Source: Ruegeria sp. R13_0 (GTDB lineage: Bacteria; Pseudomonadota; Alphaproteobacteria; Rhodobacterales; Rhodobacteraceae). From it: a DNA stretch of 34,799 nucleotides. The translations under genes were made by a program, and so were the position numbers. A model generated the notes under the pieces. That model was not told the origin of the DNA. It ran no database searches and worked only from the letters and a program-made list of their open reading frames with translations. The stretch spans positions 1 to 34,799 of the forward strand of contig NZ_JAGHRB010000026.1 in the NCBI RefSeq assembly GCF_017743995.1, read 5' to 3'. This document shows positions 1 to 7,707 of this stretch, piece by piece. Numbering within the stretch: the first letter of the stretch is position 1; every line of letters begins with the position of its first letter.

Positions 1-43
1 CCACGCGGTTCAACTCGCGCTTGCTCATAATCACCCATCCCAT
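1..43 (-). CDS. Transposase, N-terminal fragment (window edge)
   Basis: Only the first 14 codons are visible, reading leftward from an ATG at 43: MGWVIMSKRELNRV. The stretch MSKRELNRxEVL followed by a helix-turn-helix is, from memory, a common start of ISNCY-family transposases. The remainder would lie left of the window. A second in-frame ATG (MSKRE) is at 28. The call rests on a very short match and on the IS-like repeats just upstream. Confidence 0.45.
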   Translation of the reverse strand, partial: MGWVIMSKRELNRV

Positions 44-125
44 GTCCGCTCACCCTCATGTTCTTTTGAGGGTAGAGTGACATTCCTGAATTGCTCATGG
101 GTGACATTATCGCTTTGCGGCTACA
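1..125 (-). mobile_element. Terminal part of an insertion sequence (probably ISNCY/IS1202-like), cut by window edge
   Basis: The leftward reading frame at 1-43 begins like the transposase of the ISNCY/IS1202 group. Outside it, the 8-mer GTGACATT occurs twice (77-84 and 101-108), the kind of subterminal repeat expected at an IS end. Reading inward from position 125 the sequence starts TGTAGCCGC, which is my best guess for the terminal inverted repeat. The other end lies outside the window, so neither the inverted repeat pair nor a target duplication can be verified. The exact boundary (109 to 125) is uncertain. Confidence 0.5.
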
Positions 126-150
126 ATCCGAGTATCGGATAATCATGATT

Positions 151-345
151 ATGGTAAAATATGGGGGATACATCCCTTTCAACTTTGACGGCGTGCCGCT
201 CGACCGTGTCGCGGACGTCGCTGAACGGTCAATGCTGCGCCGCTATGCGCAGGAAAATCGACATGGTGCTTTCGGGTTTTATCACGGAACCGAGGTCGAA
301 GGCCTCGTCCACACCCGCACTGGGTACCACAGCTATCACGTATGA
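151..345 (+). CDS. Short hypothetical protein, probably a remnant cut by the IS
   Basis: This open frame runs into a TGA at 343-345, 12 bases before the ATG of the AA_synth pseudogene, so the two look like former operon partners. The frame stays open upstream to position 91, inside the putative IS end, which suggests the original 5' part was replaced or truncated. From the ATG at 151 it encodes about 64 residues (MVKYGGYIPFNFDGV..., ending GYHSYHV) with no domain I recognise. A perfect 14-bp palindrome, ATAATCATGATTAT, lies at 139-152 over the proposed start. It is more likely a gene relic than a working small protein. Confidence 0.3.
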   Translation: MVKYGGYIPFNFDGVPLDRVADVAERSMLRRYAQENRHGAFGFYHGTEVEGLVHTRTGYHSYHV

Positions 346-357
346 CAGGAGAAGCAG

Positions 358-960
358 ATGATCCCCGAGTTGCGCAAAGTTGCTACCTTTGACGAAAACG
401 TTCTTAGCGAAGGGGGCCGACCGTCAGACCCTGTGCTACGCATGATCGGTGTGGCAGCGGTGATCAAGAACCCCTGAGCCGGGCGTGGTTTTGTCTAGGA
501 CCTGTCGCCGGAAATCTGACGGATGGCTCCTGTATTGGGTGAAATGCTCACTGAAAGGCTAATAGCCCTGGCGGGATCGGGTGATGCGATTGAGGCCTAT
601 GGCAAGGCCTGTATTTCAGGCACGAGTTGCGAGGTAGAGCACGCCTCGGAGCTGATCCACACGCTACAATTCGGGAATTTCTACCGTGAAGCCGTCGGAG
701 CAAAAAGCTATCTCGGCTTTACCAACATACGTGGCCCAGCCAATACCCAAATTCAGATCCCGCTGATGGACAAACATGATACCGGGCGGCGGTCGCATTA
801 TCTGACGGTGCAATTCTCGATCTACGACGCGCCGGATGTGGATGAACTTGTCGTGGCACTTGGCGCAGCGACTCGTGGTCGCCCGCACCATCGGATTGGT
901 GACCGCTACTCAGACCTTGCTGCCCTTGGAAGGGATGTCGAGAACCCGGCTGGGGTCTAG
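358..960 (+). pseudogene. Amino acid synthesis (AA_synth / DUF1185) family gene, inactivated by three in-frame stops
   Basis: Reading one frame from the ATG at 358 (preceded by AGGAGAAG) gives a protein of about 200 codons that matches the AA_synth family along its length. Landmarks are EGG(R)xxDPxLRxxxVAAVIKNP near the start, DLSPEI, GEAxEAYGKA-like GDAIEAYGKACISG, EVEHASELIH, and a DELVVALGAATRGRPHHRIG end. Three stops interrupt it within 46 bases: TGA at 475, TAG at 496 and TGA at 514. No frameshift is needed to join the parts, so point mutations alone killed it. An internal ATG at 523 leaves a 145-codon open part, but it lacks the conserved N-terminus and is probably not functional. The family's biochemical role is not established. 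Confidence 0.8.
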
Positions 961-1277
961 ATTTCATCGTTTGGGATCACTTTTACCCCGCCCCCGAACA
1001 CTGCAGGTTTAGAGTGCTGAATCGCTGCTTCCTGTGATTCAAGCCTGCGCCTTCCTGAGATCAACTTTAGGATGGCGGCACCTCTGAACGTTGTGTTTGT
1101 GAAACGGCGGCACCCCAGCGTGCCAGTCGAAGACAGCGCGACTGACAACAAAGTCGCGCCTTAGGTGGCACAGGCTAACTCATTATTTTTCTAAAGTAAT
1201 TCCCCTCGCCTGACAGTCTCGAAACGATGGCGTCGGCAGTTGATTTTGCGCGCCTTTCTGTCCTCTGAAATTACTTC
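961..1277. other. Intergenic stretch without recognisable gene
   Basis: About 300 bases between the pseudogene and the first sugar transporter operon hold only short overlapping frames without family resemblance, no clear hairpin with a T-run, and no RNA gene that I can recognise. The last part, from 1278, carries the promoter-proximal signals listed separately. It may be decayed sequence continuing from the broken genes on the left. Confidence 0.5.
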
Positions 1278-1317
1278 TTGACGCTTCACTGGCGTATATG
1301 GTTTCGTATATGAAACC
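1278..1317 (+). promoter_or_regulatory. Promoter-proximal region with GGTTTC-N6-GAAACC palindrome (IclR-type operator candidate)
   Basis: A -35-like TTGACG lies at 1278-1283. A perfect 6+6 inverted repeat, GGTTTC (1300-1305) and GAAACC (1312-1317), follows at the distance where a -10 element would be. IclR/KdgR-type regulators often bind palindromes of this GTTTC/GAAAC form, and an IclR gene sits at the end of the same transporter cluster. No good -10 hexamer is visible at 16-18 bases. The transporter start codon lies 44 bases downstream. The regulatory assignment is inference. Confidence 0.5.
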
Positions 1318-1360
1318 GTTTTGCGGTGAATCGTTTAGACCGGCGAAGGGAGGCGCTGTG

Positions 1361-2911
1361 ATGGCGAAGCAAGAGTCAGCGCTGCGTGCGCAACAAGAAA
1401 ACGAAAGCCAGGTCACGGTGTCCCTCAGCGGGATCGGGATGTCCTTTTCGGGAGTATCTGTTCTTCGAGACGTCGACCTCGTCTTTGACGGTGGCGAAAT
1501 CCATACGCTTATGGGCGAGAATGGAGCTGGGAAAAGCACGCTGGTGAAAATCATCTCGGGTGTGCAAAAACCGACTTTCGGCACATTCCAGATCGATGGT
1601 GAGACGGTGTCTTTCGACTCGCCCCGGGATGCTGAAAACCACGGGATCGTCATCATGCATCAGGAACTCAGCCTGATCCCCGAAATGACAGTGGCCGAGA
1701 ATGTGCTGTTGGGCCATGAACCGCGGAAATTTGGAGCGTTCATTGACCGTAAAGCTCTGAGAGCAAAGGCCAAAAAGGCATTGGCCCGCTTTGGGTTCAC
1801 CCTGGACATCGACACGCCGGTCAAGGACTTGCGTGTAGGCGAGCAGCAGCTTGTCGAGATTGCCCGCGCCCTGTTGATGAACGCGCGGCTTCTGATCATG
1901 GATGAGCCGACCTCGGCCCTGTCGCAGGCCGAGGCGGATATTTTGATGGAAGTTGTGCGCGATCTGGCGCTTCAGGGCGTTGCTGTCGTCTATATCTCAC
2001 ACCGCATGGACGAGGTGTTCGAAATCTCGGATCGGGTGACGGTGTTGCGGGACGGTGATCTGATTGGCACGCGACTGGCGTCCGAGACAACCTCGGCGGA
2101 ACTGATCCGTATGATGGTGGGCCGGACGGTCGAAATCAACGCGGTGGAACGGCAGAACCCGGCGACGGATGAAACCGTGTTGAAGGTTGAAAACCTCTCG
2201 GCCTGGGACGGGAAGCGCAAGGTTCTGGACGATGTGTCGTTTGATCTGAAACGCGGTGAAATCCTGGGTGTTGGCGGCCTTTTGGGTGCCGGTCGCACCG
2301 AACTGCTGGAAACCCTGTTCGGCGCAAGAGGCGCCAGCTATCAGGGCGAGATCACGCTGGAGGGCAAAAATCTGCGTCCCGTGAAGCCTCAGGACGGGGT
2401 GCGCAACGGGCTGGCTCTGATCACCGAAGATCGTAAGGGCAACGGGTTGATCCTCGATCGGTCGATCTCATCGAATGTTGCGCTTCCGCTGATGCCGTTG
2501 CAGTCCCGCTTTGGACGGTTTTCCGAAGCGGAACAGCGCAAACAGGCCCTTCAGGCGATCGAAACACTCAAGGTAGCGGCCACCGGACCGGATCATCCGG
2601 TTGGCAAGCTCAGCGGTGGCAATCAGCAAAAGGTTGTTCTTGGCAAATGGCTGGCGACGCAGCCCCGCGTTCTGCTGCTGGACGAACCCACGCGGGGCAT
2701 TGATATCGGCGCCAAAGACGAGATCTACGATCTGGTCGGGCGACTGGCCGATCAGGGCATCTCGGTCCTGTTTGCAAGTTCCGAATTGTCCGAGTTCATG
2801 GCGGTCTGTGATCGCATGATCGTCCTGTGCGAGGGCCAGATGGCCGGAGAGCTTTCCCGAAAAGAAATGTCCGTGGACACAATCAAGGCCCTGGCGATGC
2901 AGTTCCGCTAA
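1361..2911 (+). CDS. Sugar ABC transporter, ATP-binding protein (CUT2 family, two ABC domains)
   Basis: This is the energy subunit of a ribose/xylose-type importer: two fused nucleotide-binding domains on the inner face of the membrane. Domain 1 has Walker [10 protein letters not shown] at residues 52-60 and Walker B with DEPTSAL near 177-187. Its signature region is the degenerate VGEQQLVEIA usual for CUT2. Domain 2 has the degenerate GLLGAGRTE at 306-314, a canonical LSGGNQQK at 417-424 and LLLDEPTRG at 438-446. The 516-residue length is normal. I chose the ATG at 1361 because GGGAGG lies seven bases upstream. An in-frame ATG at 1298 would add 21 atypical residues and overlap the operator. 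It is first in an operon with the permease and binding protein. Substrate is inferred to be L-fucose or a related sugar from the adjacent fucose genes. Confidence 0.93.
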   Translation: MAKQESALRAQQENESQVTVSLSGIGMSFSGVSVLRDVDLVFDGGEIHTLMGENGAGKSTLVKIISGVQKPTFGTFQIDGETVSFDSPRDAENHGIVIMHQELSLIPEMTVAENVLLGHEPRKFGAFIDRKALRAKAKKALARFGFTLDIDTPVKDLRVGEQQLVEIARALLMNARLLIMDEPTSALSQAEADILMEVVRDLALQGVAVVYISHRMDEVFEISDRVTVLRDGDLIGTRLASETTSAELIRMMVGRTVEINAVERQNPATDETVLKVENLSAWDGKRKVLDDVSFDLKRGEILGVGGLLGAGRTELLETLFGARGASYQGEITLEGKNLRPVKPQDGVRNGLALITEDRKGNGLILDRSISSNVALPLMPLQSRFGRFSEAEQRKQALQAIETLKVAATGPDHPVGKLSGGNQQKVVLGKWLATQPRVLLLDEPTRGIDIGAKDEIYDLVGRLADQGISVLFASSELSEFMAVCDRMIVLCEGQMAGELSRKEMSVDTIKALAMQFR

Positions 2912-2939
2912 CTGCCCCGGCCCACAAAAGAGAAAAGAC

Positions 2940-4223
2940 ATGACCGTTATGGAACCCAACAGCCCGACAGTGAAACAAGACCGCCCCGGAGCGGCGATTT
3001 TCATGCAGCTTTTGAGCAAGACAAAGCTCTATTGGGGGTTGTTCGCCCTGATCCTGTTTGGCGCGCTGACCTCGCCCCTTTCTTCGAAAGGTAACAATAT
3101 CTTCCTGTCACTCGGGAATTTGACGGACATTCTGCGTCAGGTTTCGGTCACAGGGATTGTGGCTGTCGGCATGACGATGGTGATCTTCATCGCCGGGATC
3201 GACCTGTCGGTAGGCTCGGTTATGGCTCTGGGCACGGTCATCTGCGCCATGTTACTGACGCAGGAGGGCTGGACAGCGGCCAGCTATTTCGGGGTTCCGG
3301 CAACCGGCATCGTACTGTTCGTTTGCATCGCGGCCCTGATCTATTTCGTTCAAAGCAACCTGAACCGCAGCTCAGAAAACCCGACCGCAAGCGCACCTTC
3401 ACGGATGCTCAGCCGGTTGGTCGCTGCTGCAATTGCTATCGGCGTGATGGTCTGGCTAGCGGGTCAGGTCATGCCCAAGTTCGGCGTGCTGGCCGTACTG
3501 ATTGTGGTGCCCTGCATCGGGGCCGTCATGGGTACGGTGAACGGGGCGCTGATCGTCTACGGCCGCCTGCAGCCCTTTATCGTGACGCTGGCCATGATGG
3601 TGGGCGCGTTGGGTCTGGCGCGCGTCATCGCGGGGCAGGATACGGCCGTTTACCCGGTCTATACCGGCAGCAACGCAACCGAAAACTTTGAAGTTCTGCG
3701 CGAGTTGCTGTGGGGCGTCCTGCCCGTGCCGGGGCTTTTCTTTCTGGGTGTGCTTCTGGTCTTTTTCCTGATCACCCGCTTTACCACCTTCGGCAGCTAC
3801 CTGATGGCTATTGGCGGCAATGAAGAGGCTGCGCGTCTGGCGGGCATAAATGTGGGTCGAAACAAGATCATCACTTACGCGCTGGCCGGGGGCCTCTCGG
3901 CACTGGCCGGGGTACTGTATGTCGCGCAATTCCGTCAGGGCAAGCCGGATGCCGGTCTTGGGCTGGAACTCGACGCGATTGCAGCCGTTGTGATCGGCGG
4001 CACCAGTCTGATGGGTGGCCGAGGCGCCATCATGGGAACTTTTGTGGGGGTGCTGATCTTTGGCTTCCTCAGCAACATCCTGCAGCTCAACAACATCGAC
4101 AGCAACACACAGCTGGTGCTGAAAGGCATCATCATCGTGGTCGCCGTCCTGCTGCAGGAAGGGCGATTTGAAGAGATCTTTGTCATGGCGAAAGAACGCC
4201 TGGGCAGAGGGAGGAGGCTCTGA
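2940..4223 (+). CDS. Sugar ABC transporter, permease (CUT2, XylH/GguB-like length)
   Basis: The membrane channel subunit of the importer encoded on both sides. It has 427 residues, about 100 more than RbsC-type permeases and closer to XylH/GguB-type proteins. The extra length includes a hydrophilic segment (QSNLNRSSENPTASAPSR) between hydrophobic helices near residue 145. Family landmarks are GMTMVIFIAGIDLSVGSVMALG in the first third, GRLQPFIVTLAMM in the middle, and the cytoplasmic-loop signature GGNEEAARLAGINVGRNK, followed by [22 protein letters not shown]. It starts 28 bases after the ATPase stop. Its stop codon lies inside a stable hairpin, described separately. Confidence 0.92.
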   Translation: MTVMEPNSPTVKQDRPGAAIFMQLLSKTKLYWGLFALILFGALTSPLSSKGNNIFLSLGNLTDILRQVSVTGIVAVGMTMVIFIAGIDLSVGSVMALGTVICAMLLTQEGWTAASYFGVPATGIVLFVCIAALIYFVQSNLNRSSENPTASAPSRMLSRLVAAAIAIGVMVWLAGQVMPKFGVLAVLIVVPCIGAVMGTVNGALIVYGRLQPFIVTLAMMVGALGLARVIAGQDTAVYPVYTGSNATENFEVLRELLWGVLPVPGLFFLGVLLVFFLITRFTTFGSYLMAIGGNEEAARLAGINVGRNKIITYALAGGLSALAGVLYVAQFRQGKPDAGLGLELDAIAAVVIGGTSLMGGRGAIMGTFVGVLIFGFLSNILQLNNIDSNTQLVLKGIIIVVAVLLQEGRFEEIFVMAKERLGRGRRL

Positions 4224-4253
4224 CCTCAGATCTTGGCGGACCAAGGTCAGAGC
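4217..4253 (+). promoter_or_regulatory. Intercistronic hairpin spanning the permease stop codon
   Basis: GCTCTGAC (4217-4224) can pair with GTCAGAGC (4246-4253), and inside it CTTGG (4232-4236) pairs with CCAAG (4241-4245) around a CGGA loop, leaving only a small left-side bulge. There is no T-run, so it is unlikely to stop transcription fully. Such hairpins between transporter genes usually stabilise or process the mRNA so that the downstream binding protein is made in excess. The TGA of the permease (4221-4223) is in the stem. Confidence 0.6.
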
Positions 4254-4306
4254 GCAATCAGAACGCGGGACTTCGAAAAACCCGCATCATGACTAAGGAG
4301 TAGACT

Positions 4307-5263
4307 ATGAAAAGAAGAACATTTGGCAAGGGCCTGATGGCCGCCACCGCACTCGCGACCTCGTTTTCGGCATCCATGGTACTGGCGGCTGACAACTATG
4401 TGATCGGTTTCTCGCAGGTGACCACTGTTGAGCCCTGGCGCGTCCAGTTCAACAAAGATCTGCGCGCCGAAGCTGATCTGCATGACAATGTCGAGCTGAT
4501 CATCGCAGACGCCAACGACCGGACCGAAAAGCAGGTCGCGGATGTTGAGAACTTCATCCGGCAGGAAGTCGACGCGATCCTGATTTCTCCGAAAGAATCG
4601 GCGGGCTTAACCGGTGTTGTTGAACAAGCGACCGATGCTGGCATCCCAGTCTTTGTTCTGGACCGCAACGTCGATACCGACAAATTCGTTCAGTGGGTTG
4701 GCGGCGACAACGAGTTGATCGGTCGGGAAGCCGGTAAATTCGCGCTGGATCAACTGGGTGGCGCTGGTGCGGCCAGCGGTACGATTGTTGAGATCTGGGG
4801 TGGCCTTGGCACGCAGGCAGCGCATGACCGCGCCAATGGTTTCCACGAAGCCTTTGAGGGCGAAGAAGGCGTGACCTTCTTGCTGGATCAGCAGTCGGGC
4901 GACTGGAAACAAGATCAGGCCTATGACATTATGTCGACCGCCCTGCGCAACTATGAAGACATCACCATGGTCTACGGCCACAACGACCCGATGGCCTATG
5001 GCGCCTATCTGGCCGCCAAGGACGCAGGCCGTGCAGATGACATCATCTTTATCGGCGTTGACGCTCTGCCGGGCGAAGGCGTGACCTGGGTCAACAATGG
5101 CGAATTGTCGGCCACTTTCCTCTACCCGACCCCGGGTGCCGAGGGCCTACGTCAGGCGCTGAAACACCTCATGGGCGAAGAAGTGCCGAAGTCGGTTGTC
5201 ATGGGTACCGAGGCGATCACATCCGAGAACGCCGCTGAAATCCTGAAGAAGAACGGCCTGTAA
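4307..5263 (+). CDS. Sugar ABC transporter, periplasmic substrate-binding protein
   Basis: A type I periplasmic binding protein (ribose/galactofuranose-binding class, Peripla_BP_4), 318 residues. The N-terminus has a basic start (MKRRTFGKG) and a hydrophobic stretch with likely cleavage after the Ala of SMVLA, near residue 27. The mature part opens with YVIGFSQVTTVEPWR, then DANDRTEKQVADVENFI, DAILISPKES and a hinge-region VYGHNDPMAYGAYLAA. The opening resembles YtfQ-type (galactofuranose) binding proteins more than RbsB. AAGGAG lies six bases before the ATG. It is the third gene of the importer operon and is followed by a strong terminator. The ligand is not determined by sequence; L-fucose is the neighbourhood guess. 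Confidence 0.92.
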   Translation: MKRRTFGKGLMAATALATSFSASMVLAADNYVIGFSQVTTVEPWRVQFNKDLRAEADLHDNVELIIADANDRTEKQVADVENFIRQEVDAILISPKESAGLTGVVEQATDAGIPVFVLDRNVDTDKFVQWVGGDNELIGREAGKFALDQLGGAGAASGTIVEIWGGLGTQAAHDRANGFHEAFEGEEGVTFLLDQQSGDWKQDQAYDIMSTALRNYEDITMVYGHNDPMAYGAYLAAKDAGRADDIIFIGVDALPGEGVTWVNNGELSATFLYPTPGAEGLRQALKHLMGEEVPKSVVMGTEAITSENAAEILKKNGL

Positions 5264-5318
5264 GGACGGTTCAGGTCGGTTTCCTTTCTCCTCCCTGCCG
5301 GGATGGCCGACCGGACAC

Positions 5319-5348
5319 GCAGGGGCTTGCGCCCCTGCTGTCTTTTTT
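5319..5348 (+). terminator. Rho-independent terminator after the first ABC operon
   Basis: GCAGGGGC (5319-5326), a TTGC loop, and GCCCCTGC (5331-5338) form a perfect 8-bp GC-rich stem followed by TGTCTTTTTT. It separates the transporter genes from the IclR gene 27 bases further on. The regulator therefore either depends on read-through or has its own promoter overlapping this region. Confidence 0.88.
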
Positions 5349-5375
5349 GAGAAAGCTTCGAAAAAGGGGGCGCGA

Positions 5376-6188
5376 ATGTCCGAGCAAAAGACGAAACTAC
5401 AAAAATACTCTGCCCCCGCTTTGGAAAAGGGGCTGGATATTCTTGAGTTTCTATCTCTGTCGGACACCGCCCCTACCCTGTCTCAGCTGGCGCAAGGTAT
5501 CGGTCGTTCAAAGAATGAGATCTTCCGCATGATGATCGTGCTGGAAGAACGCGGTTACATCGAACGTCAGGAAGGGGACCTGTTCAAACTGACCGGAAAG
5601 CTGTCCCTGCTGGGTGGCGACCGGACTGACAACAGTAAACTGGCGGAACTTGCGGAGCCTTACATGACCCGTCTGGCCGAAGAGATCGAGCTGTCCAACC
5701 ATCTCTGGGTGCCCAACGGTAAGGACGAGCTGATGGTCATCAATAGCGTGTCATCCTCTCAAAACTACGGTGTCACCGTCCAGATTGGGTACACGACCCC
5801 GGTGTTCCCAACCTCAGCCGGAGCTTGTTTTCTGTCAGAACTGGAGGACGACGCCCGGCGCATCGAATTGCTCAGAACCATCGCACCGGACCAGAGCCCC
5901 TCTGACCTGCAAGCGTTTTCAGATCATGCCGCCGACTGCCGCCGGCAGGGATCTGTCTCGTTGGGAAGCCCGGAAAACCAGGCGATCAACGAAATCTCGG
6001 CCCCGTTGGCCCATGGAGCTGGCAAGACGGTCATTGCCGCTTTGACCATCCCTCACTTCGCCAATGCGCTGATCGACAATCGGCGCGGCATGGTGGTCAA
6101 AGCGCTGCAAACGACGGCCCGTCAGCTTCAAGAAAACATAGCAACCCATATGCCTTTGCCACGCGCGGCTTGGCACAATGCGTTCTAA
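5376..6188 (+). CDS. IclR-family transcriptional regulator (transporter/fucose cluster)
   Basis: The 270-residue protein has the two-domain IclR layout. An N-terminal winged helix (KYSAPALEKGLDILEFLS, then LSQLAQGIGRSKNEIFRMMIVLEERGYI at about residues 32-60) is followed by an effector-binding domain with GYTTPVFPTSAGACFLSEL. The start is an ATG at 5376 with a G-rich stretch (AAAGGGGG) just upstream. It lies downstream of the importer in the same direction and convergent to the fucose catabolic operon. It is a good candidate for control of the importer through the GGTTTC-N6-GAAACC site. It resembles the second IclR protein (10286-11068) in the opening segment, so the two are probably paralogues with different effectors or operators. 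Confidence 0.88.
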   Translation: MSEQKTKLQKYSAPALEKGLDILEFLSLSDTAPTLSQLAQGIGRSKNEIFRMMIVLEERGYIERQEGDLFKLTGKLSLLGGDRTDNSKLAELAEPYMTRLAEEIELSNHLWVPNGKDELMVINSVSSSQNYGVTVQIGYTTPVFPTSAGACFLSELEDDARRIELLRTIAPDQSPSDLQAFSDHAADCRRQGSVSLGSPENQAINEISAPLAHGAGKTVIAALTIPHFANALIDNRRGMVVKALQTTARQLQENIATHMPLPRAAWHNAF

Positions 6189-6417
6189 GAAAGCCTTCGC
6201 CGGTCTACGGGCGGCTTGATCCGGAGCAATGCGCCGGTGTTCTTTCAGGCCTCAACGCTCTATCGCCACACAGGTTTTCGCTTTCGCGGCTTGCGCCAAT
6301 GAGATCGTCAAGTTCAGGTTCCGTTGCGGTCACAATTGAAGCGTGCTGTTGGTTTGGCGTCACCAACCAATCATACCCACTGCGCAATAAACCCTTTTTG
6401 GGTCGGACGGTCCGGGG

Positions 6418-7707
6418 TTATTCCGCTGATCTTGGGGGCAGGAAACGGAAATCTCTGATGCTGTCGGGTTTCATCTCGATCGAGAACCCGGGCTGCGTTG
6501 GCGCCAAATAGGCCCCGTTTTCCACCACGCAGGGGTCGATAAAACGCTCATGCAGGTGATCGACATACTCGATCCGCTTGCTGTCCTTCTCACCCGAGAT
6601 CGCAACGTAGTCGATCATCGACATATGCTGGACGTATTCACACAGGCCCACGCCCCCGGCATGGGGCCAAACCGGCAGATCGTATTTCGCCGCCATCAGC
6701 ATGACCGCGAGTACCTCGTTCAACCCACCCATCCGGCAGCTGTCGATCTGAACGATGTCGATCGCGCCTTCCTTGATGAACTGCTTGAACATGATCCGGT
6801 TCTGGCACATCTCGCCCGTCGCTACTTTGACCGGCGCGACGCCCTCGCGGATCGCCTTGTGGCCAAACACGTCGTCAGGGCTGGTGGGCTCTTCGATGAA
6901 GAACGGACGGGCGAAGGACAGCGCCTTGACCCAGTCGATCGCCTGATCGACCTCCCACACCTGATTGGCGTCGATCATGATGTTCATGTCTTCGCCCAGC
7001 ACCTCGCGGGCGATGGTCAGGCGGCGAATGTCGTCATCCAGATCGCGGCCAACTTTGAACTTGGTATGAGTAAAGCCCGCCTCCTTGGCCTCATGGCAAA
7101 GGCGGCGCAGCTTGTCGTCGGGGTAGCCCAGCCAACCCGCCGAGGTCGTGTAGCAGGGATAGCCCTCGGCCTTCAGTCTAGCGATGCGCTCCACTTTGCC
7201 CGGTTCAGCGGCACGGAGCATCGCCAGCGCTTCATCCGGATTGATCGCATCGGTCAGATAGCGGAAGTCGATCAGGCGCACGATGTCTTCGGGGCTCATC
7301 TCGCTGACCAATTGCCAAACGGGCTTGCCCGCCTCTTTGGCCCACAGATCCCAAGCCGCGTTCACGACCGCCCCTGTCGCCAAGTGGATCGCGCCCTTGT
7401 CCGGACCGATCCAGCGCAGCTGGCTGTCGCCGGTGATATGGCGCCAGAACCGGCCCATATCTTCTGTGATCCAGTCCAGCTCCAGCCCGTTGACCAACGC
7501 ACCGAGGGCTTTGATCGCGGCCACGCAGATCTCATTGCCGCGGCCAATGGTGAAGGTCAGTCCGTGACCCTCATGCGCGCCGTCAGTTTCGAGCACCACA
7601 TAGGCCGCCGAGTAGTCGGGATCGGGGTTCATCGCATCCGACCCATCCAGACTATCCGAGGTCGGAAACCGCAGGTCCTCGGTCCGAATGCCGGTTATCC
7701 GGGTCAT
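6418..7707 (-). CDS. fucD: L-fuconate dehydratase (enolase superfamily)
   Basis: Removes water from L-fuconate to give 2-keto-3-deoxy-L-fuconate in the cytoplasm. The 429-residue protein matches the characterised Xanthomonas family: opening MTRITGIRTEDLRFPTSDSLDGSDAMNPDPDYSAAY-type residues (only partly quoted: RFPTSDSLDGSDAMNPDPD), catalytic KxK in TKFKVG (K216, K218), metal ligands D246 (MIDANQVW), E272 (FIEEPTSPDD) and E299 (ATGEM), and the general acid/base H349 (WPHAGG). The Xanthomonas enzyme is known to accept D-arabinonate and L-galactonate too. It is the last gene of a leftward operon; its ATG overlaps the TGA of the FAH hydrolase gene (ATGA), indicating translational coupling. Confidence 0.93.
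   Translation of the reverse strand: MTRITGIRTEDLRFPTSDSLDGSDAMNPDPDYSAAYVVLETDGAHEGHGLTFTIGRGNEICVAAIKALGALVNGLELDWITEDMGRFWRHITGDSQLRWIGPDKGAIHLATGAVVNAAWDLWAKEAGKPVWQLVSEMSPEDIVRLIDFRYLTDAINPDEALAMLRAAEPGKVERIARLKAEGYPCYTTSAGWLGYPDDKLRRLCHEAKEAGFTHTKFKVGRDLDDDIRRLTIAREVLGEDMNIMIDANQVWEVDQAIDWVKALSFARPFFIEEPTSPDDVFGHKAIREGVAPVKVATGEMCQNRIMFKQFIKEGAIDIVQIDSCRMGGLNEVLAVMLMAAKYDLPVWPHAGGVGLCEYVQHMSMIDYVAISGEKDSKRIEYVDHLHERFIDPCVVENGAYLAPTQPGFSIEMKPDSIRDFRFLPPRSAE

Noticed and set aside
6386..6422. Imperfect hairpin AATAAACCC / GGGGTTATT between the IclR gene and fucD stop codon
   Set aside because: The stem has a mismatch, a large loop and no T-run, so I do not call it a terminator even though a convergent terminator would be expected here.
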